A stretch of 10,682 nucleotides of DNA, taken from JAKLFA01 sp038222225 (GTDB taxonomy: Bacteria; Omnitrophota; Gorgyraeia; Zapsychrales; JANLHA01). The position numbers and the translations under genes were made by a program. Of this stretch, positions 1-5,863 are shown piece after piece (the stretch's first letter is position 1; each line of letters opens with the position of its first letter). The stretch covers positions 1 through 10,682 of the forward strand of contig JBBRHV010000069.1 of assembly GCA_038222225.1 (NCBI GenBank). The letters are read 5' to 3'. The notes beneath the pieces were generated by a model. It saw only the letters and a list, made by a program, of their open reading frames with translations, was not told the DNA's origin and searched no databases.

Positions 1-204
1 ACAACACCCGGCCTCGATCCATGCGGTGGCGCTGCTTCCTTAAGCTGTTTACCATGGGGAACCATGGAGTGCAACGTCGGCAACCAACCTCAGTGCAAGG
101 CAAACGGAGGCGGCACATTAGTGCTTCAGTCTATATCAACAGCATGGGGTGGCCCGGGCGTTGAGTATGTTATCGGATACTTTTGCATAAACACAAATCC
201 ATAA
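1..204 (+). CDS. 3' end of an unrecognised Cys-rich protein
   Basis: Frame 1 is open from the window edge to a TAA at 202-204, giving 67 residues of a C-terminus whose start lies outside the window. The fragment is rich in Gly, Cys and Thr, with five cysteines, and ends in the residues GYFCINTNP. That composition fits an exported, disulfide-containing protein, but no family was recognised. A strong hairpin terminator starts about 30 nt after the stop, as expected for the end of a gene. A second frame is also open for about 54 codons here (stop near 162-164), but its Arg-rich translation looks less protein-like. Sixty-seven open codons alone are weak evidence, so the gene is probable rather than certain. 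Confidence 0.45.
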   Translation, partial: TTPGLDPCGGAASLSCLPWGTMECNVGNQPQCKANGGGTLVLQSISTAWGGPGVEYVIGYFCINTNP

Positions 205-231
205 TATAAGTGGTTTTTTGCGTAGGTGGAT

Positions 232-269
232 AAAAAAAGGGCGGGCATTTTTTAAAATGCCCGCCCTTT
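232..269. terminator. Perfect 16-bp hairpin terminator, probably bidirectional
   Basis: Positions 236-251 and 254-269 are exact reverse complements, forming a 16-bp stem with a GC-rich middle and a nominal 2-nt loop. Read on the minus strand the stem runs into seven T residues (238 down to 232), a textbook Rho-independent terminator for the ferritin gene, whose stop is 22 bp away. Read on the plus strand the stem is followed by TTTGTGTTT, so it can also end the convergent gene whose stop is at 204. Confidence 0.93.
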
Positions 270-291
270 GTGTTTCCATAAATACTGTTTC

Positions 292-783
292 TTATTTCTC
301 TGCCCGTGCGGCAAGCGCGTGATCCAGCATCAAAATCGCGGCTGAATCCTCTTTCACATATTCCAATCTCGCCAAAATTTCAGAGACATTTTTTTCTTCT
401 TCGACCTGCTCTTCTACAAACCATTTCAAAAAACTGACCGCAGCATGATCATTCACTTTGAGCGCAATGTCATAAATCTTATTGATGCTGGCGGTGACAC
501 CCTGCTCATGCTTTAACGATTGCTGAAAAATTTCCTTGATCGACTTAAACTCAGACTTGGGCTTTTCAAAAGCTCCCAATTTGACCGCGTCTCCCCGGTC
601 GTGGATATAACCAAAAAATTTCATGCCGTGCTCCACCTCTTCCTTGGCTTGCAGCTTCATCCAGGAGGCCATGCCGCCTAAAGACTTCTGCTCAAAAAAT
701 GAGGCCATTGAAAGATAAAGGTAAGCAGAAAACAGCTCTTTGGTCACCTGGGCATTCATAGCGTCATACAATTTTTCATCCAT
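292..783 (-). CDS. ftnA: Bacterial non-haem ferritin (FtnA type)
   Basis: This 163-aa protein is an iron-storage ferritin, which oxidises Fe(II) at a di-iron centre and stores it as a mineral inside a 24-subunit cytosolic shell. Its length matches E. coli FtnA (about 165 aa). The ferroxidase ligands can be placed by alignment from memory: E16, E49 and H52 (in the EEVEH stretch), E93, and Q126 in VEEQVEEE. The extra-site glutamates E125 and E129 and the conserved Y23 are also present. No haem-binding Met typical of bacterioferritin is evident at the expected place. The ATG at 783 is preferred because GAAAGGA lies 8 nt upstream; an in-frame ATG at 810 has no such site. The gene is monocistronic, with its own promoter candidate and a strong terminator. 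The usual role is iron buffering and limiting oxidative damage. No clear Fur or PerR box was seen, apart from a short palindrome over the -10. Confidence 0.95.
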   Translation of the reverse strand: MDEKLYDAMNAQVTKELFSAYLYLSMASFFEQKSLGGMASWMKLQAKEEVEHGMKFFGYIHDRGDAVKLGAFEKPKSEFKSIKEIFQQSLKHEQGVTASINKIYDIALKVNDHAAVSFLKWFVEEQVEEEKNVSEILARLEYVKEDSAAILMLDHALAARAEK

Positions 784-840
784 AATCTTGATCCTTTCTC
801 TAACGTTCATTTTTGGTCATCTGTTTGTGAAATCGAAAAT

Positions 841-869
841 ATTGTAATACAAAACCCCTTTTTTGTCCA
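841..869 (-). promoter_or_regulatory. Candidate ferritin promoter
   Basis: On the minus strand TGGACA (869-864) is followed, after exactly 17 nt, by TACAAT (846-841), a good sigma-70-type match. The predicted start of transcription near 834 leaves a leader of about 50 nt before the ATG at 783. The -10 overlaps an 11-nt palindrome, TTGTATTACAA, that could serve as a small operator. Confidence 0.6.
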
Positions 870-878
870 ACTCCAACT

Positions 879-907
879 AAAACAGGGACCGGATCGGCCC
901 CTGTTTT
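879..907. other. Long hairpin just upstream of the ferritin promoter
   Basis: The arms AAAACAGGG (879-887) and CCCTGTTTT (899-907) are perfect complements. Inside them CCG can pair further with CGG around a 3-nt loop after a mismatch. The A4/T4 flanks make it terminator-like in both directions, but no gene in the window obviously ends here. It lies about 10 bp beyond the ferritin -35, so it could be a weak terminator insulating that promoter, the 3' end of a small RNA, or an operator. Confidence 0.5.
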
Positions 908-1073
908 CTGCGTTTCGTGGAGCCTCGGACAAAAGACAAGAGGGGGATGAATCCATTCCAACACTGCCATGCGTGATGGAGTCTTTCATCTGAGACTGAA
1001 TGTACGAAACGCGCACTTCGTCAACAACTCACTCTTTTGTCGAACCGGCCCTCTCAAACCTTACATGCCAAAC

Positions 1074-1118
1074 CAACTTCGTAGGTTATAACTTCGTAGG
1101 TTGTAACCTACGAAGTTG
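1074..1118. repeat. Three-copy palindromic repeat (two direct, one inverted)
   Basis: The 13-mer AACTTCGTAGGTT occurs at 1075-1087 and again at 1090-1102, and its exact reverse complement at 1105-1117. With the flanking C/G, the first and third copies match over 14 nt. Copies two and three can form a perfect 13-bp hairpin with a 2-nt nominal loop, while copies one and three can form a 14-bp stem with a 17-nt loop. Only one of these two structures can form at a time. It ends about 30 bp before the uppP -35. Its role is unknown; a regulator-binding array, a replication or recombination site, or a small dispersed repeat are all possible. Confidence 0.85.
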
Positions 1119-1146
1119 ATTAGGGCGGAATATTCACTTAATAAGA

Positions 1147-1174
1147 TTGAAAATCCATCAAATCATGTTACAAT
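1147..1174 (+). promoter_or_regulatory. Extended -10 promoter of uppP, giving a probable leaderless mRNA
   Basis: TTGAAA (1147-1152) is followed after 16 nt by TACAAT (1169-1174), which is preceded by an extended -10 TG at 1166-1167. The usual start distance of about 7 nt places transcription initiation at about 1181, the A of the uppP ATG. No Shine-Dalgarno sequence exists between the -10 and the ATG, which agrees with leaderless initiation. Confidence 0.65.
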
Positions 1175-1180
1175 TTGTCC

Positions 1181-1978
1181 ATGATCGAGCAATTAGTTCT
1201 TGGTATTATACAGGGCATCGCCGAATGGCTCCCCATCAGTTCTGAAGGCATGATTGTGCTGGCCGAAACCTTTCTGTTCGGCAAGAGCAACCTGCAAGGA
1301 ATGATCGAAAGCGCCCTTTTTCTGCATTTGGGCTCTGCGCTGGCCACGATCGTCTATTTCCGTAAAGATATTATTCAATTATTCAAAGGCCTTTCTCTCC
1401 GCCCCCAACCGCTTTCAACGACCATGCCCCTCTTTAAATTTTTGCTCGGCGCCACGCTCATCAGCGGAAGCCTCGGCCTAATCTTTTTAAAATTCATCAC
1501 CCAAACCGTCAATCAGCATCCTTCGGCCATCCGTTTTATAGTTGTCATTCTGGCCCTCTGCTTACTGATTACCGCGCTTTTACAGCTTAAAGTTAAACAA
1601 AAAGGGCACCGAGCATCCTCCCAGATCACATGGCGCGATACATGGCTTCTTGGAATTGTCCAAGCCTTTGCCACGCTGCCCGGGCTTTCCCGTTCCGGCC
1701 TGACAGTATCATTTCTATTGTTTCAAAATTTTAGTGCGGATGAAGCTGTGCGGATCAGCTTTCTCATGAGCATCCCGATTGTCTTAGCCGGCAATCTGGT
1801 CCTAAGTATGACTCATTATGTTTTTCAATGGCAAAGCCTGATCGGGCTTGCAGTTGCCTTCCTGACAAGCCTGGTCATGATCGACCTCTTAATCAAAGCC
1901 GCCAAACGCATGAATTTCGGATGGTTTATTTTAGCGATGTCCTTGCTGGTGGGCTTATCCGCGCTTCTTCCGATTTAA
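1181..1978 (+). CDS. uppP: Undecaprenyl-diphosphatase, UppP/BacA family
   Basis: UppP removes a phosphate from undecaprenyl diphosphate at the membrane, recycling the lipid carrier for peptidoglycan and other wall polymers; high levels give bacitracin resistance. The 265-aa product has about eight hydrophobic segments, matching the family (E. coli about 273 aa). The N-terminal motif is Q11-x3-E15 followed by WLPISSEGM, the second motif is P167-G-L-S-R171-S-G-L-T175, and the family stretches HLGSALATIVYFRKDI and SFLMSIP are present. The His that usually follows SSxG in the first motif is replaced by Met24 and the usual Thr by Glu22, a variant resembling archaeal-type homologues. An in-frame TTG at 1175 is possible, but it falls in the -10 spacer region, so the ATG at 1181 is chosen. 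The gene stands alone and converges on the response regulator gene. Confidence 0.92.
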   Translation: MIEQLVLGIIQGIAEWLPISSEGMIVLAETFLFGKSNLQGMIESALFLHLGSALATIVYFRKDIIQLFKGLSLRPQPLSTTMPLFKFLLGATLISGSLGLIFLKFITQTVNQHPSAIRFIVVILALCLLITALLQLKVKQKGHRASSQITWRDTWLLGIVQAFATLPGLSRSGLTVSFLLFQNFSADEAVRISFLMSIPIVLAGNLVLSMTHYVFQWQSLIGLAVAFLTSLVMIDLLIKAAKRMNFGWFILAMSLLVGLSALLPI

Positions 1979-2040
1979 ACTGCCCCACAACATTCCTAAT
2001 AGATCTGCCGACTGAAGTCTAGGCTTTCTTTCGCCTGTTT

Positions 2041-2406
2041 CTAGCGGCTCAATTGAGCTTGAACTTTACGGATCAATTCTTCCGGGCCAATAGGCTTTGC
2101 AATATAATCACTGGCTTTACACTCCAGCGCCTTTTCTTCAATCTCCTCAACGCTGGCGGTAATTAAAATGACCGGGATAGCCGCCAACTGCGAAGAAAAC
2201 TTCAGCTGCTCAACCAGTTCCTCCGAACGGATATCCGGAAGCTTATAATCCAGCAGGATCAAATCCGGCCGCTCGGCTTCAGCCTGACGAATGCCCTCTT
2301 TTCCCGTCGCGGCCATAATCACTTCATACCCGGAGGCCTTCAACCGGTACATCAGCATTGTTGCCACATCTGTTTCGTCATCAATAATTAGAATTTTTTT
2401 TCCCAT
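2041..2406 (-). CDS. Single-domain response regulator (CheY-like receiver)
   Basis: This 121-aa protein is a receiver domain alone, with no DNA-binding or enzymatic output. Its signature residues are all present: the acidic pair D9 and D10 in LIIDDE, the phospho-acceptor D53 in LILLDYKLPD, T83 in LITAS, and K104-P105. It should accept phosphate from the histidine kinase encoded 18 nt upstream in the same operon. It would then act through protein contact, either passing the phosphate on or modulating a partner. The ATG at 2406 is supported by a GAGAGGA site 7 nt upstream. The target is unknown; no chemotaxis genes lie nearby. No strong terminator follows; the 62-bp convergent gap to uppP holds only a weak 4-bp inverted repeat. 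Confidence 0.93.
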   Translation of the reverse strand: MGKKILIIDDETDVATMLMYRLKASGYEVIMAATGKEGIRQAEAERPDLILLDYKLPDIRSEELVEQLKFSSQLAAIPVILITASVEEIEEKALECKASDYIAKPIGPEELIRKVQAQLSR

Positions 2407-2424
2407 AAGATTTCCTCTCTGATT

Positions 2425-4866
2425 CTAAACCGGCAAAACAAAATGAACTTCTGAACCCTTGCCGTATTCGGATTCAATCCAAATTTTTCCGCCATGCTTT
2501 TCAATGATTTCTTTGCAAATGACCAGACCAAGTCCGCTGCCTCCCGTCGAACGGCCACGCGGCCCATCAACCTGGGTGAAACTTTCAAAAAGTTTCGACA
2601 CATCTTCCTCACGAATGCCATATCCGGTGTCAGCCACCACGACTTCGACGCATCCTTGCCCTTTGCGAGTACAAACCGTGACCCCGCCGGCATCTGTGAA
2701 TTTAACGGCATTGATCAGCAAATTTGTCAAAACCTGTATGATCTTATCCCGGTCAAACCGGATCTTCGGCAAATTCATCTCCAGCTGCACATCCAAAGAA
2801 AGTCCTTTTTCCTTTGTTAAAAGACGAATATCTTTGCAAACCTCCTCTATGCTGATGTTGATATCTTCCAGCTGAAACCGGAATTTAAAAACCCCGGAAT
2901 CAAGCTTCTGATAATCCAGAACATCATTGATCAGACGATGCAGACGATCCGCATTGCGGCGTGCAGCCTCTAACAACCCCCTTTGTTCCGCGTTAATTTT
3001 CCCGACCAACCCATCCAGCACGATCGAGACCCCTTCTTTGATCGGGCCCAAAGGAGTGCGCAGTTCATGAGAAACCGTCGCCATAAATTTTGACCTGATG
3101 CCCATCGCCCTCTCTTTTAAAGCATCCACCTCTTTTCGCTTTGTGATATCTGTATGGGTACCGACCACGCGAAGCGGTTCCCCGTGTTCCCCGCGAATGA
3201 CAACCCTCCCTTTGGCAAAGATCCATTTCCACGCTCCTGATTTTTCGCGCATCCGAAACTCCGCGTCATAATCATCCTTACCACTGGAAATAAACTCACG
3301 GAAATCCTTCTGCGCCTTGCGAACATCATCCGGATGGAGAACCGAAATCCAGGCCGCATAACCTTGCCGTAATTCGTTTTGCGAATAACCCAGCATTTTA
3401 AACCATGCTAAGCTCAAAAAAAGCCTTTCCTCTTGAGGATAATAATCCCAAACCCCTTCACTGATGACCTCCATCGCGAGATTATACCGTTCCTGAGTGT
3501 CTTTTATCTCCTGCTCCAATTTTTTTCGTTCCGTAATATCTTCAAAGCTCTCAATACCTCCGATCACCTGTCCTTCCTGATCCCTCAAAACATCAACATT
3601 TTTCGCGATCCATCTTTTCTCGCCGCTTTTTGTTATGATCGTGCATTCCACCCCGAAGATCGGCTTGACGATATCTTCACAAAAAATCCTGCACACCTCT
3701 TGATCACGGCAGGGTTTTTCGGCAAAGATCAAACATTTCTCACCGACAACTTCCGCAGCGGCAAACCCCGTAATCTCTTCTGCTTTGCTATTCCAGCTCG
3801 TCACGCGTCTCTCAGTATCAACCGTAAAAATCCCGCTAGGCGTCAATCTAAAGAGCATCTCCGCCTGCTCTTTCTGCTGTTTGATCAGCGCGCCCGAACA
3901 GCTCTGTATCAAATAAACAACAAGAAACAGCAACAGCAAGCCTGCCACAAATCCCACCAAAATCATTCCGATCCAATGGTAAAAACGCACCTGCCCCAAA
4001 GACATAAAAACAACAATCTGCCATTGGTCAAATCCGACCTGCTGATGGAGATAAACAAATTCCTGCCCTTGATATAACACGCGCTCTTCTTTTCCGATCG
4101 TTCCTTCCAAAAGCGGCGGTCCGATCCGATCCCCAAACTGACGGCTTTCTTCGACGGCTTTTAATAAATGAACGTTTATCGGAAATAGCGTGCGGTATAA
4201 ATACTCCGGTTGACTGGCCAAAAAAATAACTCCCTCTGGACTGACAAGAAATGAGTTGGGCTTTTCCTGAAACAACAGCCCGACATTCGAGAGATCCTTC
4301 TTAACAACCACCACACCCATAACAACGCCTTCGTCATTTAAAACCGGAGCGCTCGCATAAAACCCCCGCTCTTTTGAAGTCACCCCAAGGGCAAAATATT
4401 GAAAAGGCATCCCTTCCATAGCTTGAATAAAATACGGACGGAATTTATAAGATTTCCCTACGAAACTTGCCGGCTTGTTCCGGTTAGAAGAGGCAATCGT
4501 TAGGCCGTCTCTGTTCATCAAATAGACAACACCGCCGATTACTGCAGTGGCATACCGCTCCAAAACCTGATTGGCGCGTTCCAGAGATTGCTCATCCTCG
4601 AGTGCAGAAAGACTGCTGATTATATTCGGAGATCCCGAAAGAATCCGGGCAATATCTTTGGCTTCATTGCATTCATCACGAACAAAATCCGCCAAAAGAT
4701 TCAGCGAACTCTGTTCATCCCGCATTTTTTCACTGAATGCGTGTCCTTTAAGAAAAGACGTCAAATAACTGCCGGCCCAAATAACACCTGCAACTAAGCC
4801 CAAAAACAAAACGATAAACACGAGGTCTTTTTGCGAAAAATGTTTGCGCTTACCTATAAATAGCAT
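2425..4866 (-). CDS. Membrane sensor histidine kinase, Cache-PAS-PAS-HisKA-HATPase
   Basis: This 813-aa hybrid-free kinase has two membrane spans (about 14-38 and 297-320) enclosing a periplasmic domain of about 255 residues. That domain resembles the double-Cache sensor of DctB: see FRPYFIQAMEG near 142-152, ERGFYASAPV near 166-175 and GVVVVKKDL near 184-192. A carboxylate-like small ligand is therefore plausible but unproven. Two PAS domains follow (about 335-448 and 455-577), the first with a cysteine cluster at C378, C386, C392 and C396. The HisKA domain carries H600 in ATVSHELRTP. The ATPase shows the N box (N715, N719), the G1 box D746-x-G and the G2 box GGSGLG near 775-780. The start ATG at 4866 has AAGGTG 8 nt upstream. 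It is co-transcribed with the downstream receiver gene, its likely partner. No confident promoter was seen. Confidence 0.95.
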   Translation of the reverse strand: MLFIGKRKHFSQKDLVFIVLFLGLVAGVIWAGSYLTSFLKGHAFSEKMRDEQSSLNLLADFVRDECNEAKDIARILSGSPNIISSLSALEDEQSLERANQVLERYATAVIGGVVYLMNRDGLTIASSNRNKPASFVGKSYKFRPYFIQAMEGMPFQYFALGVTSKERGFYASAPVLNDEGVVMGVVVVKKDLSNVGLLFQEKPNSFLVSPEGVIFLASQPEYLYRTLFPINVHLLKAVEESRQFGDRIGPPLLEGTIGKEERVLYQGQEFVYLHQQVGFDQWQIVVFMSLGQVRFYHWIGMILVGFVAGLLLLFLVVYLIQSCSGALIKQQKEQAEMLFRLTPSGIFTVDTERRVTSWNSKAEEITGFAAAEVVGEKCLIFAEKPCRDQEVCRIFCEDIVKPIFGVECTIITKSGEKRWIAKNVDVLRDQEGQVIGGIESFEDITERKKLEQEIKDTQERYNLAMEVISEGVWDYYPQEERLFLSLAWFKMLGYSQNELRQGYAAWISVLHPDDVRKAQKDFREFISSGKDDYDAEFRMREKSGAWKWIFAKGRVVIRGEHGEPLRVVGTHTDITKRKEVDALKERAMGIRSKFMATVSHELRTPLGPIKEGVSIVLDGLVGKINAEQRGLLEAARRNADRLHRLINDVLDYQKLDSGVFKFRFQLEDINISIEEVCKDIRLLTKEKGLSLDVQLEMNLPKIRFDRDKIIQVLTNLLINAVKFTDAGGVTVCTRKGQGCVEVVVADTGYGIREEDVSKLFESFTQVDGPRGRSTGGSGLGLVICKEIIEKHGGKIWIESEYGKGSEVHFVLPV

Positions 4867-5223
4867 TCTATAAACACCTTATCGAATCCCGGGTTTTTTC
4901 AATTTTATGCTGAATTTTTAATTCCATGAAGAATTCCGCCACAATCTTTGCCCTCGAAAAACTACCCCCAAAATCCGCTGCAATCGCGAGTTCACGATTT
5001 TGACAAAAAAGAACGCGTTTGAGAATAAAGGTGATAAGCGCAATCCGGTCCCACCAAAGAGACCGCTGCTTTCAAAGGAATATTGAGCTGCCCGGAAACG
5101 ATCAGTTTGCGCAATGCATAACGCTTTCGAATAAATTCCGCTTTCGGATCCCGCACGACCTTTTCTCCATTCAAAATCATAAACATCATAAACCCAAAAA
5201 ACTATTCACCCTGTGCCGCAAAA
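4867..5223. other. Intergenic region upstream of the histidine kinase
   Basis: About 357 bp without a confident gene. It contains one possible small minus-strand ORF (4992-5189) and otherwise no clear hairpin, repeat or operator. A weak -10 (TAAAAT, minus strand) near the kinase start lacks a good -35. The kinase promoter is therefore unresolved. Confidence 0.6.
4992..5189 (-). CDS. Possible small hypothetical protein
   Basis: A 65-codon minus-strand frame begins 34 bp after the small lipoprotein stop, so it could belong to that transcript. The translation is balanced and basic (for example RDPKAEFIRKRYALRKLIVS) and looks more protein-like than most shadow frames. It matches no family known to me, has no signal peptide and only a poor GGG-type Shine-Dalgarno site. 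Alternative ATGs lie at codons 2 and 4. It may be a real gene, the remnant of one, or chance. Confidence 0.3.
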   Translation of the reverse strand: MMFMILNGEKVVRDPKAEFIRKRYALRKLIVSGQLNIPLKAAVSLVGPDCAYHLYSQTRSFLSKS

Positions 5224-5682
5224 TCATAACGGCTGAGCTATTTTTCTTGCCCGATTGAAAATATCAGAAACCGTGACCCGCTCGCGCTCCATTGAAAAAG
5301 GCATGGAAGATTGTTCCCCCATATTATATTTGCTGACCCCGATATCATATTCAACCTCCCCCAACAAAACAGCTTGTGCTTCACTCAAAAGATCAGCAAT
5401 TTTCGGAGGCAGCTCATCGACGATCCATACATTTTCTAAACTTTGCAAGGCCGCCTGGCAGACGACCACGGCCACCGCCGGATCATAATCATCCCTTTTC
5501 ATCTCAAGAAAACACGGCTCAGCCGCATTACGTGAAGCCTCTTCAAAACTCAAAACAGCCTGATAAACATCATTGCCCGTATCATCCAGGTACCCCTGCG
5601 GGACAGCCTGCCGGCCGCAGCCAAAAAGACATCCTGCTAAAATAAAAGCCGCAACCACCTGGATTTTTTTACAGTTAAGCAT
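5224..5682 (-). CDS. Small predicted lipoprotein of unknown function
   Basis: The 152-aa product begins with a basic and hydrophobic leader ending in LAGCLFGC, so it is a probable lipoprotein anchored after signal peptidase II cleavage. Cys18 fits the consensus lipobox (LAGC) best; Cys22 (LFGC) is an alternative four residues later. The mature part is acidic to neutral and probably helical, with two further cysteines (in EPCFLEM and VVVCQAAL) that could form a disulfide. No domain was recognised. The ATG at 5682 is preferred over an in-frame TTG at 5712, because it places the signal peptide properly and has a GAGAAG-like site upstream. It lies about 180 bp downstream of the YiiX-like gene on the same strand, beyond a possible weak terminator, so it may have its own promoter. 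Confidence 0.8.
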   Translation of the reverse strand: MLNCKKIQVVAAFILAGCLFGCGRQAVPQGYLDDTGNDVYQAVLSFEEASRNAAEPCFLEMKRDDYDPAVAVVVCQAALQSLENVWIVDELPPKIADLLSEAQAVLLGEVEYDIGVSKYNMGEQSSMPFSMERERVTVSDIFNRARKIAQPL

Positions 5683-5722
5683 AACGTCTTCTCTAAAATG
5701 ATTATGTCGCAAAACTTATTTC

Positions 5723-5751
5723 ACATTATCACTACGCGAAGAGAAAGACAA
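5723..5751 (-). promoter_or_regulatory. Weak candidate promoter of the small lipoprotein gene
   Basis: On the minus strand TTGTCT (5751-5746) precedes TAATGT (5728-5723) with 17 nt between them, or GATAAT (5730-5725) with 15 nt. Neither pair is strong, but the position about 40 nt before the ATG is reasonable. Confidence 0.25.
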
Positions 5752-5758
5752 CCCTTTT

Positions 5759-5780
5759 TATGCGCCTTCTCAAGCGCATA
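5759..5780. repeat. Inverted repeat upstream of the lipoprotein promoter
   Basis: TATGCGC (5759-5765) and GCGCATA (5774-5780) are perfect complements separated by 8 nt. There is no T tract suited to a terminator on either side after the second arm. It abuts the weak -35 of the lipoprotein gene, so an operator is the more natural reading. Confidence 0.4.
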
Positions 5781-5821
5781 ATCACATAACCCGTTTAAAT
5801 ATACGCTGATATTGGAAGAAT

Positions 5822-5843
5822 AAAAAACAACGGCGTGTTATTG
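5822..5843 (-). terminator. Weak possible terminator after the YiiX-like gene
   Basis: About 20 nt beyond the stop, on the minus strand, a short imperfect CAA...TTG / AAC...GTT hairpin runs into six T residues (5827-5822). The stem is only 3-4 bp, so termination would be inefficient. Confidence 0.25.
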
Positions 5844-5863
5844 AAAAGAATCCCTCTCTGCCC

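Larger units (their letters stand above)
784..1180. other. Divergent ferritin/uppP intergenic region
   Basis: This stretch of about 400 bp separates two divergently transcribed genes and holds no convincing coding sequence. From left to right it contains the ferritin promoter (841-869), a long hairpin (879-907), a featureless stretch (908-1073), a three-copy palindromic repeat (1074-1118) and the uppP promoter (1147-1174). A 69-codon minus-strand frame (807-1016, GTG start) crosses the hairpin and the ferritin promoter and looks spurious. Confidence 0.8.

Noticed and set aside
784..810. Longer ferritin start at 810 adding nine residues
   Set aside because: The internal ATG at 783 has a well-spaced GAAAGGA and gives the normal ferritin N-terminus and length.
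807..1016. 69-codon minus-strand frame with a GTG start upstream of ferritin
   Set aside because: It runs through the hairpin and the ferritin promoter, has no Shine-Dalgarno site and translates to an unconvincing Ser/Cys/Trp-rich peptide.
1074..1118. CRISPR array
   Set aside because: Only three 13-nt copies, one inverted, without spacers of regular length or cas genes.
1089..1120. Functional loxP/Cre site
   Set aside because: Only 11 nt of each arm resemble loxP, the spacing between arms is shorter and no recombinase gene is in the window. Kept only as an unexplained palindrome.
2021..2036. Terminator for uppP (AGGC-N8-GCCT followed by GTTT)
   Set aside because: The stem is only 4 bp and the T run is too short to support a call.
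3433..4077. 214-codon plus-strand frame inside the kinase gene
   Set aside because: It lies entirely antisense to the strongly supported histidine kinase and has no recognisable domain.
5224..5712. TTG start at 5712 for the small lipoprotein
   Set aside because: It would place ten extra polar residues before the signal peptide; the ATG at 5682 gives a normal lipoprotein leader.
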